64,000 nt of DNA, taken from NCBI GenBank assembly GCA_013396635.1, contig WBMW01005087.1, positions 310,001 to 374,000 on the forward strand. Direction: 5' to 3'. Source of the stretch: Penelope pileata. Its lineage: Eukaryota; Chordata; Aves; Galliformes; Cracidae. The notes beneath the pieces are model-generated. The model ran no database searches. It saw only the letters and a program-made list of their open reading frames with translations, and was not told the origin of the DNA. A program made the translations under genes and the position numbers. Position 1 is the stretch's first letter. Each line of letters opens with the position of its first letter. This document shows positions 1 to 11,800 of this stretch, in pieces.

Positions 1-1154
1 GTGATTCCATGGGCAGCACTTCTTTACTGAAGGTGCTGTCCACACACCTGAATAGCCCACCTGGCTCCTAACAGTCATCCCTCTTTCTTAAGCTTCCTGT
101 GCCAAGGAGACTTGATTTTTATGCTCTGTGTTCTGCTTGCTGTTCAGATTTGCTTTATGTATGTGAATAACTGTGTGGTATCAGACTGTTTTCTTTGTTA
201 GAAAGCAATCATGTCACTTCATTGTACATATGCAACTTCTGCTATGGAACCATGGAAACTTCATTCCACATTTTGCTTGCTAACATCAACGCTTGAAAAG
301 TTGGATGACTAAGTCAGTGGTTCAGTTCCAGCATAAGTGGCTTGTTCTTCCCAAATAGTGGAATACGTATATGTTCCTAGGGAAAACATTTGACTTATTT
401 CACCCCACTGAATATCTGGCCTCAGGCATGTATTTCCAAGGGCAATGCACAATGTGATTTCTCTTAGGTAAAAAGCTTAAGGTAAATGGGAGAGGCTGGT
501 GCCACTGACTCAAAATTAATAAAGAAGCAAAACCAAGAACTCTACCACCATGAAAATGGTCGGGACTTTCGCTATAAATGACTCCAGGTACTTTGCAGGT
601 GTCTTTCTGAAGATACAAGGAAGTAAACTGGTAGATCTGTAGAGAAGTTGCAATTTTTTACGAAGAGAGAAACAGGGAATGAGGTTAGGGCAAGGACAAT
701 CAATGCTTTACATTGGTTCTTGCAGAAAGCCTGACAGGTCTCGTGCCCCTTCTGATGGAAGGCCTGGGCTGGTTTTTCTCCCCCTCCCTCCATGCTCCAT
801 TTCCCTACTTCCCCTTCCTGTATGATGAGATGAGAAATCAGGGAATCTGATGGCTGAGGAAGCTGCTACTCGACACATGTCAGCCTGGCACAACTCCTCC
901 TGTGCTTCAGGCGTCAAATGATGACTTGAAGCTATAACCATAATTCACTAAAAAGCTGAACAATCTGCCTTCAGTTTTCACTTGGGCACTGAGGTGACAG
1001 TGCTAATGAAATCTCTTTTCTTCCTTCTCCTTACTCCCCCAGTATTAGATGTAGCTTTTATATCACAATAGACTTGTATCAAGGTAAAACCACCAGAGGC
1101 AGGTCCTGGTGTTAGCAAGCTTGAACAGAGAATGTTTCTAATTATTAGGTAAAG

Positions 1155-1298
1155 CCCATCCCTGGAAGTGTTCAAGGCTTGTTTGGATGGGGCCTGGGCA
1201 GCCTGATCCTAGTGGGAGGCAGCCCTGCCCGCAGCAGGGGGTCAGAACTGGGTGGTCTTTAAGGTCCCTTCCAACCCAAGCCATTCTATGGTTCTATG
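1155..1298 (+). repeat. CR1 LINE 3'-end fragment
   Basis: This is the typical avian CR1 3' tail on the plus strand. It runs from 'catccctggaagtgttcaag' through the 'gcagccctgcccgcag' segment to 'ggtcccttccaaccca' and ends in the imperfect 8-bp terminal repeat 'attctatggttctatg'. It is a severely 5'-truncated dead copy of about 145 bp. Confidence 0.9.
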
Positions 1299-2522
1299 TA
1301 AACTTTTGTACAAATGCTTCTCTTCCAAAAGGCTGTAATGGAGTCATCCATTTCCACAGGGAACTGTAGCATACTAACACTGACAGTGCAGGGAAGGCTC
1401 CCCTGCTTTGTAGCAGAACAAGGGAGTCATGCTTACAAAGATAAAGGCGCCCAATTTCGTCTGCACAATGGAACTTGCAAAGTAAAATGCACTTTCAAAA
1501 CTCTTTCCTGTGAAAACTGTTGTATGTATAACTAGACAAAAGCAAAATGTGATAGGTTTGTGACAGGCAGCACTTGGGTTTGCAGGCACATTAATTCTGG
1601 GCTGCTCCCTATCAAATTATAAGGAACCCTCTAAGACTTGTGAATGTCTCTTCATAGCCACTGCTAACACCCTGAGAGAGGAGCTGCTTAAAGGGCGACT
1701 CTGTGAAAGGCAATGTCAGGTATGAAGCTTGTTGGTTTGGAGGAGAAAAGGTGGGCTTGCACAGGAGGCGCTCTGGTGGAAGGGCACCTATAGCTGAGGT
1801 GAGCTGCAAGTGATATGGCAGCACCTGCTGTCATTCTGGCTGCGCAGACAAAGTGAGCTGTATGTACTGATCTGCACATCGTTCTCTCCCAGTAAAGATG
1901 GGCTGGAACTTACCAGCGTGGTGTTGGTCTCACTGTGAACAATTCTTCACGATCACATTAAATGTAGGTGAAGGAAACTTTTCCTGATGCATGGGTGTGA
2001 TTTGTCCCCCACAATCTGCCCCCTCTTCTGCAGGCAGCCTTGAAAACAACCACTTAAAATCTCGTTATAAAACGCTTCCAGTATCCAGGCATTGGGATAG
2101 CTGGTAAAACAACTATTACCCTGTGCTCTCTGTGGAAACATGTTGGAAGTTATATAACTTGGGCATAATTTGCTTTGAATAAAAATACTTTCTTCAACTT
2201 TGGGAGGGGGCGGAGGGGGATGCGTAGTGGGAAGACTTTCTCCCAACTGGCTCTAGTAAAGAACACTGCAGCTCAGGGTCTGAGCAGTTGGATCTAACAG
2301 AGAGCAACAAGGTTTTTATAAAGACAAATGGAAGATCCTAAAATGTGTCTCGGGCTGTAACGGGAGCATCAGAGGAGCAGAAGCAAAACTGTGGACCAGC
2401 TGCATGTGAATAAAACTTTTATTTGTGCACAGAAGTCTGCAGAATTAAAGGCTGAAGCCAGCAAGGAGGAACAACCACATATCTTTCCTGACAGCTGAAA
2501 ATAGTTCAATTAGATAAAAATC

Positions 2523-2542
2523 CTTTTTTTTTTTTTTTTTTC
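2523..2542. repeat. Poly-T tract
   Basis: An uninterrupted run of about twenty T. It is not attached to a recognisable retrotransposon tail, so it is treated as simple sequence. Confidence 0.9.
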
Positions 2543-2756
2543 TCCATTGCAACAGCACTGTGTAGGTGAAGAATCTGATTGCAGCCTGCTGTCCATGTCA
2601 GCTGAGCTGGTGAAAGGGAAGGTAAGTGTTTGCTCTGACTGTTGCCAAGCCTGCTAAAATACAACGCTTGTTTTGTTTGTATTTTCCTTCCTGACCTGGA
2701 GGAAAAAACTTTCCTTGTGAAAGACTTTGCCAAGTCAACTCAATTACTTGGTTTTA

Positions 2757-2786
2757 TATATATGTGTGTGTGTGTGTGTGTATTTA
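2757..2786. repeat. TA/TG dinucleotide microsatellite
   Basis: A short TATATA stretch runs directly into about eight or nine TG repeats. The downstream 50 bp keeps alternating pyrimidine-purine character (tatgcatacacatata). It is a likely length-polymorphic locus. Confidence 0.9.
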
Positions 2787-4471
2787 TGTGTATATGCATA
2801 CACATATACAAAAATATATTCAAAACTTTGTTGCCAGGTTAGTTTGCTATTGCTTCTCAACAGCCACTGTGACAAAACACAGGCACTTGGTAAGTTGCCT
2901 TTTGAGAAGGATCAAGGGCTGAAGATGGAGCTGCCTTTTTCAATTAATTTTCCATTATTCATCATTTCATACAACATTTGATTAAAATGCAGTTGTGTTA
3001 ATGTTTCAGAAGTTTTTTTGGGCCGTTTTCAGATGATGCCTCGTCAGCACTAAGCAGCTGGTACATGGTGTGTGTTAGTGGGGTAGGTAGGCAGTGCTGC
3101 CTTGTCCGTGCAATAGGGCTCGAGGTGGAGCTGTCCTCCCACCCTGCTCAAAGGAAACTCATTCTGCTTAGTAGATGCCAGGTACTGGGCAGATGTTCCC
3201 TGTCTTGGTCTGCCTCATAGGCTTGGCTCTGGCTTTACCAGAGACAGAGAAGGAAAGATTGGGGTGGCTTTGGTTTGGTTTCTTTCTTCTCCTGTCCTTC
3301 TCATCCTGCTTTCATACCTTTCACTCCTTTTCCATATTATCCACTCCCAAACCTACCTAAAACCAACATATCTGTTACAAGTGTAAAGCTGAAACTTGAA
3401 TTACTCTACTTCCTGTGTCCATCCTGTCCATGAAGAAGGACATGAGCTTCTCTAGAAGAGGAAAAAAGAGAAAAGATTATCTATTTGTATGACTTAGTAT
3501 TATATTATGCAGATGCAACTCTGCACGTGTGTGGTGCTGGTGGCACTAGTATGTTCAACACGCTTGAACATCAGCACTTCCCATTTTTCTATTAGCAGTT
3601 CTGCTGCCCTAAAGGACAGAGGAGGGAAGGACCCACCTTGTGCACTGAGTTTCCCAGGGCCCTGCCCTTGGATACTTCATACTGGAGTCTTACTCCTCTG
3701 CTAGGTAAGACCTAGTGGTGTTGGCCAATATTCTGCATCTCTCCTGAAGTATAGGAAGAATCAATAGGTTGTACAGAGCTGTCTCGCTGGTGCTGAATGT
3801 GCTGCTAGATTGTGGAAAGCCCATTGTTGGCTTTATCCTACTTTGCATGTGATCTGAGGCTGAATCATGTTTCCCATGCTTTAATTTAGAAGCCTGAAAA
3901 GATGGCTGCCTCTCAGCCTACCAAGGCTCCCCAAAAGCTTAAGGCACTATAGTAATAAAACGTACATGCAGATACACTCCTGACAAGACACTTGAATTGA
4001 TGGGGCCTGAGTTATGTTCTTGCTGTTCATCCTGTTGACTGGAATGCACTGAGGTAGCAAGTGGCATCCTGCTACTGAGATGAGCTCAATCCTGTTTTTA
4101 AAACTCAAGTGGGTAACATAGCTTTTAGGAATCAAATAATAGTATTTGCTGGCTTCTCCTTTGTTTGTACGCTAGTTGTACTTCCCTGCAACTCCCAAGC
4201 CAGACTCCACTGCACAGCAGAGTGCGTTTGGGGTTTTATAGACAGTGTTTCTTCCAGCAGTAATCTGGTACGACACAGTGACTGTTCTCATTCAAGCTAT
4301 AAAAGGCTCAAATGTGATCCCATGTCACACTGGGGGAAATGTAAGAGGAACTCGCTTGACTGCATGTGTTCTTCAAAATGCGCGAACTCAGAGCGCAGTT
4401 GCAGCTTGCTCTATATCATGATCCAGCCACAAGTAAGGCAGGTACTCGTGCCTTGCACCAATCCAATATAG

Positions 4472-4491
4472 ATAAAAAAAAAAAAAAAAAA
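4472..4491. repeat. Poly-A tract
   Basis: A run of about nineteen A, without an upstream retrocopy or LINE that would explain it as a poly-A tail. Confidence 0.85.
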
Positions 4492-7400
4492 AGGCCTCAG
4501 CTGAAGATCCATTTCCCACTGTTCTCTGCCACAGAAAACACTTCACTAGACCAATACTGTGCCACACAGAAGTTTCTATAACCTGACTGGTAGAAAATCC
4601 CTATCCCTGGGTGTTACAGGCTCTCCATGTACAAAAGCATGTTAAGACCAACCAACCTAACCCTTCATACCAAGATAAAAGTTGTCTTATAAATATCTGT
4701 TAGGGTGGCCTGCTTCTTTATTGTCTTAGACTTAGTCATTTACATCAATTTTTGATTCTTATGTCTAACTTTGCCTGCAATTGCTACTGTTTGCGCTTGT
4801 CTCCTCCAACAGATGCTCTGAACTTGGAAACCTCCTGCCCAAACACCTCTCCTGTGCACAGCTGGAATCCCCCTCGCAGACAGAGCTCTGTCACCTGCAC
4901 ACTTGAAAGCCGTGGTCTGAGACACGCATCTACTTCAGATGTGACGTCAGTAGGGTGCAAGTAAGATGGCAGAATAACCTCTTTGGGGTGAAGGGTGGAA
5001 GACTCCATGGGATTTAGGAGGTCCTGGGGGAAGCTGTGTCCGCAGCACATGCCGAATTCAACAGCAGGGCATCTCTTAAATGCTGTACACTCAGTGGTCA
5101 GCTAATGGAGTTCTGCGGGAACACTTTGCTTCTCTTCACTAGAGTAATGTTAAAACTCCTTACTGAAACACTGGTCTGATCACCAACCACCAGACAGATA
5201 TGGTGACAGTGTTCCCATTTCATGCTGGAGAACTGAGGCATGAGGTAGGTGTTCTTGTGTCTATTTCAGTATTTAACTCAGGATTGACACTCACATTTAG
5301 GAGCCAAAATCCTATTGATTTTGAGGAGTCTTTTTTTTCCTTTTTGGCAGAGTTTAGAGTAGGAATTCTAAGATCTTGCCTATCAAGCTGCCTCCTTAGA
5401 TGTTTCAAGCAGATTGAACTATTTAAGACTCTGAAAGCAAGCTATCTATTGTCAGTGGATATTTAAAATCAAGATAGAGATGTTCCTGAAGATGCAGAGG
5501 CAGGCAGTCTGCAGCAAAAGGCTCAGCAGCTTTTGAAGCTTTTGCCACTGGTTTTCTCTAGAGCAGTGCAGTGTGGAGGAGGTTGGGAGAAGGACAGGTG
5601 GTGGTTCTTGCTGCTTGGGGGAGGAGGGATTGATGTTTGTCATGAATTTCTCTTGGAGACCAGCTGTCTGACTATACGGATAGTGGTGACTTTGGTTGTT
5701 ATGTGCTTAAGGAAAATAGGCAGTAGATCTCACTGTTGTTCAGGCAATATGCAAATAAAATGTGTATTGCCAGGTGGAAAATATACTCTGCTGGTGACTG
5801 TACTGATTCAGACCTTCCTGTTTCCATTACAATGATGGACTCTTCACTTACTGAGGTGAGTGCTGTCTCTGATACCCCAGTCGTGGTTTTGAATGGGTTC
5901 AGGCACCTGGTGCCAGATCCAGGTTGCCTGGCACAGTAATGGAGCTGGCACCAGTCAGCAGGGTGCTGCGACACCTTGTTTTGTCTGGGATACCCCCTTC
6001 TGCTTGGGCGCAGTCCGGGAATGTTGTAGTTATAGTCCCAAATGTGATGTTGTTCATGTGCAACTGGGTCATGCTTTTAGCTGAGGAAGATCTTTTAAAA
6101 TAGTTTAAAGGCTTGAGCCAGTGCTACTTCTGTAGTAATACTCAGTTCTGCCAGGGAAGTCTGAGTGACTTCACTACTCCTATGCACCTGTAAGTGATGA
6201 CAGGATGTTTTAGCTCTGAATGCCGCCTTTCTCTGCACTCTCTACTACAGCTACCGTGTAAGAACTGAAAAATAACATCTTTGCCCTCCTTCCTTCATCT
6301 GTGTGCTCAGATATGCTTCAGTGCTGTATTGAATCCTGCATCCATCCAACTACTCCCTCCTACAGCTTGAGCTGTCAGTCTCTTTCTCATGGCAACAGCC
6401 ACAGGAGGCACTGAGCACGCTCAGTGCTGCGTGCTCGGTGCCACAACGCTCACTGCTGAAACCCAGACCTCAGCCCTGCTGCACGGGCACGGTTTGCTAC
6501 TTGGCTTTACCAACTCTGGTGGTGGTGGCAGAAGAATATTGGTCGGTGGTTTCTGTGAACCTGGAAACAGACTGTGCAGCACCAGTGAGCAGGCAACCTC
6601 AGGCCTACCCTGGCCTTGCCATAGTGCAAAGAGGGAGGAAGTGAAGGCAGGCAGTAAGGGATGGAGACTGCCTGTGGTTTCAGCATGCTGTTCAGCTGGG
6701 ATAGAGAGGGTGAGGAACTCCCTCGCTTGTGGCTTGTGCTGCTGCTGCTTAAGGTGCTTTAAAACAGACGATCTCCAGGACTCTTTCTTTATCTTGACTT
6801 TTCTGTGAAGTGACAGCCTTCCAAAGTTGTTCAAAATTATTGTGCTTTGTTATTCTGGAGCTTTCTGTAACTTCAGCTGGACTCACAAGCGTCATTTTCC
6901 TAAATATTCCTAAATACATATAAGCACTTTGAATATTCTAGAGGGGATAAAAACGAACGTATTAAAGCTTGCCCCAAAGAAAAGGTAAAGGGGTTGTGTC
7001 CAGTACCTGTTCTGAAAACTGTGACGTGCAGCAAAATTTGAATATCCCAGGTTAATAGGAAAAGTCTCCCCAGGTTTTTTATTTGTGCTGCGGTTGCAGA
7101 TGTGCTTGATGAGACTGAGCCCTTCAGCATGTAAGTAAGTCAAGTTTGTTGTCAGTGTTGCTGTTGTAGGAGATGAGGGGACGCTGGATAAGAGTTTTTG
7201 TGAAGCCAGATGAGAATCGGCCTTTCTATACTTGTTTTTATGAATGCGAAATGCAGAAAGTGTTTTGTGGTGGTTTTGCTCTAAGCGTAGCCTGCGCAAT
7301 CCTGATATGAGCAGCTGGTACAGGGTTTTTAAACATGGAGTTGAGGTTTTTCCTTCGTTGCAAACAGGAAACCACTGACTATGCAATGACCTGGAGAAGG

Positions 7401-8389
7401 CACACGGAACGCTGCCTTGCTTTGGTCAGCTTCAGCTCTGGGTGGCACATGCTTTCTGGCTTGGGTGGTGTGTGCGCTGTAAGAGCCCTTCAGGAGTGCC
7501 CTGTTTCATTCCAATGTGCTATTTGTCTTTCACCTTCTCCTCCAATACTCCTGCATTCCTGATGGCCTGAACGAGACTAATGCAATGCTGTGCTTCCTTA
7601 ATAGAGAATTTAAATAAGAATAAAAATAGATTGCATTTGCATTGGAGGAAATGTTGGCTGGCTGTGGCATGGGCTCTGTGAGGGCAGTCAAGCTCTGGCG
7701 GAGGGGAAAGGAGGCTATTTCCCGTTCAGTGTCTCCTTTTGCATACTGAAAGACTTGAGATGATCTCGTTCTCATCTGTGATGCGTAAGACTCAGCTCTG
7801 GAACCACACTGGAGCAGCTAAAGGAACATGAGCCTCAAGTTGCTGAATTCCTCTCTGCTATTTGCATATATATGAGGGAAATGCCTAGATAAATGTTGTA
7901 TGTCATATTGAAATGTGTCACCCAAAGATGGGCACTGCAACATATGGCACAACGTGCAAGTTTCCTGCGTTCTGAGTCATCTGCTCAGTCAAGTTGTTAA
8001 CAGTAATGTTTTTATCTACCTGAATGAACTGGGTGTCTGTAGCTGAGTGGAGTTCTGTGCACTGCTCTTGTGACCCTGAGAAGTGGACATACCCTGATGC
8101 ACAGCGCTAGGACAGTGAGGTGGTATGGTAACTCGTGCTTTGGTTACTTGAAAGTGTGTTAGAAGCAAATCATGAAGTCAGGAACCAAAATATCTCAGTA
8201 AACATGATACTTCTGGGATGAAATTTCTCCAGAAAGTTATTACTCCTAACGATGGTATCACGCTAAGCTGCATGTTATATGTAGGGGTGGCTACAGACAA
8301 GCAGGTGAATCTGCAGCCACGTACCATCTAGTTCCTGTCTGCTGAATTAATTCAGGTACAGATGCCATAGTTACCAAAATCTTTGAGCG

Positions 8390-8817
8390 TCTCATGTCAG
8401 AGGGCTGGAGCACATCTCATATGAAGACAGGCTGAGGGAGCCAGGCTCGTCCCCAGAGAAGAGAAGGTTCTGGGAAGACCTCATTATGGCCTTCCAGTAC
8501 CTGAAGAGAGCTTATAAGCAGGAGGGAGACAGGCTTCTTACATGGGCAGATAGCGATAGGACAGAAGGGAATGGTTTTAAGCTGAAGGAGGGAAGGTTTA
8601 GATGTCAGAAGGAAGCTCTTCACTGAGAGGGCGGTGAGGCCCTGGCACAGCTGCCCAGAGAAGCTGTGGGTGCCCCATCCCTGGAGGTGCTCAAGGCCAG
8701 GTTGGATGGGCCCTGGGCAGCCTGACCCAGTGGGTGGCAGCCCTGCCCATGGCAGGGGGTGGGACTGGCTGGGCTTTGAGGTTCCTTCCAACCCAAACCA
8801 TTCTGCAATTCTATGAC
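8390..8817 (+). repeat. CR1 LINE 3'-end fragment, about 430 bp
   Basis: A CR1 3' region on the plus strand. It shows the diagnostic blocks 'gaagacaggctgagggagcc', 'gaggccctggcacagctgcc', 'catccctggaggtgctcaag' and 'aggttccttccaaccca', and ends in the degenerate terminal octamers ('attctgcaattctatgac'). It ends only 58 bp before the first coding exon of IRAG2, so the insertion lies in the polypyrimidine/branch-point neighbourhood of that splice acceptor. Confidence 0.92.
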
Positions 8818-8875
8818 ATAAAAATTTTCTACTTGCAAGGCAACTTCTCCCTAACTCTTCTCTCTTTCTGTTAAG

Positions 8876-11800
8876 ATGGACTCTGCGGAGCCGTCAATGC
8901 CGGTCAGTCTGGTCCCATCCAGGTCAGTTTTTGTGTGAGGCTTTTAAGTCTTTTTATTAAGATTGTATAATACGGATGAGCATCTGACAGGTAACTTTGT
9001 GTTGGCAGTGATCACGTAACTTCACCCCAAGAAGTTCTTGCATCCTTTTCAGAAAGCACCACGCCAGTGGCAGGTAAGCACTTAAGTTGGAGTACGGGTG
9101 TGCAAACTTCTTCTGCTGACACTCTTGAAATAGATATGCTGAACTCTGTGCATTGACTGCACAGTAAGTGCTCTGTCTTCTGTTGCCTGATGTTCTAGGC
9201 TGCTTTGCTATGGAGGAAAAGCCACCCAAGCACTCATGTGCAAAAGAAGTTGTGCCAACTTCGGTGGCAATGGAGAAGAGCAGCGATAAGGATGCAGCTG
9301 GCTCTGCGTCAGGTACGGTAACTGCTGCAGCCCCACTGGCATTCACACAGCGAGGAAATGGCTCACTTCCAGCACATCTTTGAAGGGAGGAAGCTGTGTA
9401 AGAAAAAACAACTTTAGCTTGTGAATTTCTGTTGCAAATACTTTCACCTGCAAGTGCTCCCCAAACTAAGCAGGAAAAGGGCTGTACCTAGGAGGCTGGC
9501 CTTACGGCGCTGCACGTAAGTGTGGAACAACTTAGTGAAATCAGCTGGCGTAGGATTGTGAGGGTGCTATACCCCAGGCAGTTTAGGGAGGAGAAGGAAT
9601 CTTTTCATGGTTTTAAAAAGTTGGCGCATAACATTTTCATCTCTTAAAACTGATGCTTAGAGTGTGAGAAGATGGGGTGGGTCAAGAGGAGAGACGGAGA
9701 CCTTGGTGTACGATCCCATCTTTCCTCATAGTCAGGAACATCCATAATTATTCCTAGCAGATCTGATGGTTCTTCTTGCACTTAAAAGCTAAAATCAAAA
9801 CAAAATTGGAGTATGTGTGCACAGTGCATTTAAGTTTTTTAGTAAAACTGATCTGAATAGGCAGCACAGAACATGTGAGCATGCTTGGTTTGTAGCTGTT
9901 TTTAACCTTTACCTAAATATACGACTTCTTTGGTCATCGTTTCTTGTTTTGCTTTCTTCATTTAGTGCTGTCTTCCTGAATTCTAATTTGGTCCCCTCAC
10001 TTAAATATGTTTTCTTTCTACTTTGCAGTTAATTTTCATAGCTGATGTAGTTGCCTTTGGCAAGGAGGAAACAGACATGCAAAACAGACCAGGAAGAGCG
10101 CAAATAGCTTTAAAGTCTGAGATCCTGCTGCTGTCTTGCATCTCCAAACAGAAGGCATTTCTAGCATTAGAATGGAGATGTTGTTGAATCCCCACTTGTG
10201 GCTCTTAGAAGACATTGCGTAGTGCCGCTAAAGGTGCTCAGGAGCCAGGTCAGACACTTAGGGCTGCTGCAAAACATCAGCGGGAACAAAGGGAGCGCTG
10301 AGCAGCGGATGTTGTTAATGTGAAGGATGCAAAGAGAAAGCACTTCAGACCCGAAACTTTTCTTTTCTTGTGCCATTTCTTTGGCTCGCATCTGCGTATG
10401 TGGGCGTGTATGACTATAGAACATCTAGAATTTTTTTTTGGCTGTTTATAAAAGCTATAAATAGCTACCAGAGTTACTGCTACACAAGAAATTAACTCTG
10501 AGACTTTCTTCAGTTTTGTAAACATTTTCCCTTTTTAATAGCTGCCTTCCTGGAGGCTATTTTTGACTGCTTTAAACCCTTTCTTAATTGTGGCACTTGG
10601 AAGCTTCTAAACTGGCATCATCAGTTCCTGAACTGATTGTTACTGCTTTGTTACCCTCGTCTTTTGGCAAGGAGAGTTCTTTGGTCAGCTCTGCCAGCAC
10701 CCTGCAGCATCCTGCGTCTCAGTGCAAAGGGCAGCCCAGGTGCCAGGATGTTTGGAACTTAGGGGCTGCCAAAACACCAAGACCGTATGCATTTATTGAC
10801 CTGGTTGTGCTGAAGACACCCTGTAGTGGTAGCTGAGGTAGCATCTATTCCCAGAACTTCATCTGATGTTTCAGAAGTGAAAGAGGAAAATTACAGATAC
10901 TTATCGCTTCTGCTGTCAGTTTGTGCGTGGGAATTTTTCTCCTGTATTCCTGTGCTAATAGAAGTCAAAATAAAAGCTCATTATAAACGATCTCTCTAAA
11001 TAGCAAACAAATAAAACCTCTGAGGGGGAGGAAAAAGAAATTTCATTATCCAAAAGAACATTACTGGAACTTCTGTAGCTTTACCTAGAGCAACTGCAGT
11101 CAGAAGTAATAGCCTCGCTCACTGACACATAGCGCTTGTTACTGTGAATTTTTTTTCACATTTGAAAAAAATCTTTTTTTTTTTTAGCCCTGTTGGTCAA
11201 TGGCTAGCGCTCCAGGTGTTGGTGTGTTGGAGGCTTGTCTTGGTTTTATTATGTTTGTTTTCTGAAATGTTTCTTCCCAGAACCTGACCCGATCAAGAAG
11301 GAATCTGTGCCTGTGACGGAAGAGAACAAAGCAAATCTTACAAAGAAAGGCCCGGTAAGAGTCCCAGTGACACCGAAGCCTTGAGCTGGTTTGGCTGAGC
11401 AGTGGCCAAGAACAGCGGGAGGGGATGGGACCCCTCCAGAGGTTTTGTGGCTGTTGCCTACATATGACTGCTCTCCGTTGCGTTTTTAGGAGACAGACTT
11501 GGAAAAGGAAACTAAAAAAGAGCAGAGTGAGGCAGCACCAGCTGTGGTTCCCAGTAGGAAAGGTAGGAAGCTTTCCTGGAGTTCACTGGTGTACCTTACG
11601 GGAGTGCATTCCTCGGCCGCCTGTGCCAAGGGCTGTGTGAATGGGGATAGGGAGCTGCCTGGGTGGGCTACAGGGGTTACTGTGTGGGCCTTCTGTTTTA
11701 AGGGATATGACAGTTGCAGGTAAAAACCAGAATGGATTGGCAGTGGAAAAAGCGAAGATGTTATCGTGCAAAAACCTGCTTCTCTGACTTCTGCAGATTC

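Larger units (their letters stand above)
1..8389. other. IRAG2 upstream or 5' intronic region without recognised coding exon
   Basis: No open reading frame here has both splice-site support and similarity to a family I recognise. The ORFs of 60-158 codons are scattered on both strands and look like chance. The region lies 5' of the first IRAG2 coding exon, so it is either the long 5' intron with non-coding first exons, which I cannot place, or intergenic sequence. It contains one short CR1 tail (1155-1298), a poly-T run (2523-2542), a TA/TG microsatellite (2757-2786) and a poly-A run (4472-4491). No CpG island is visible, so the IRAG2 promoter is probably non-island or outside the window. Confidence 0.6.

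Noticed and set aside
6389..6834. ORFs of 139 and 137 codons on opposite strands
   Set aside because: Paired long ORFs on both strands follow from locally GC-richer sequence. There is no similarity, no signal peptide and no splice sites.
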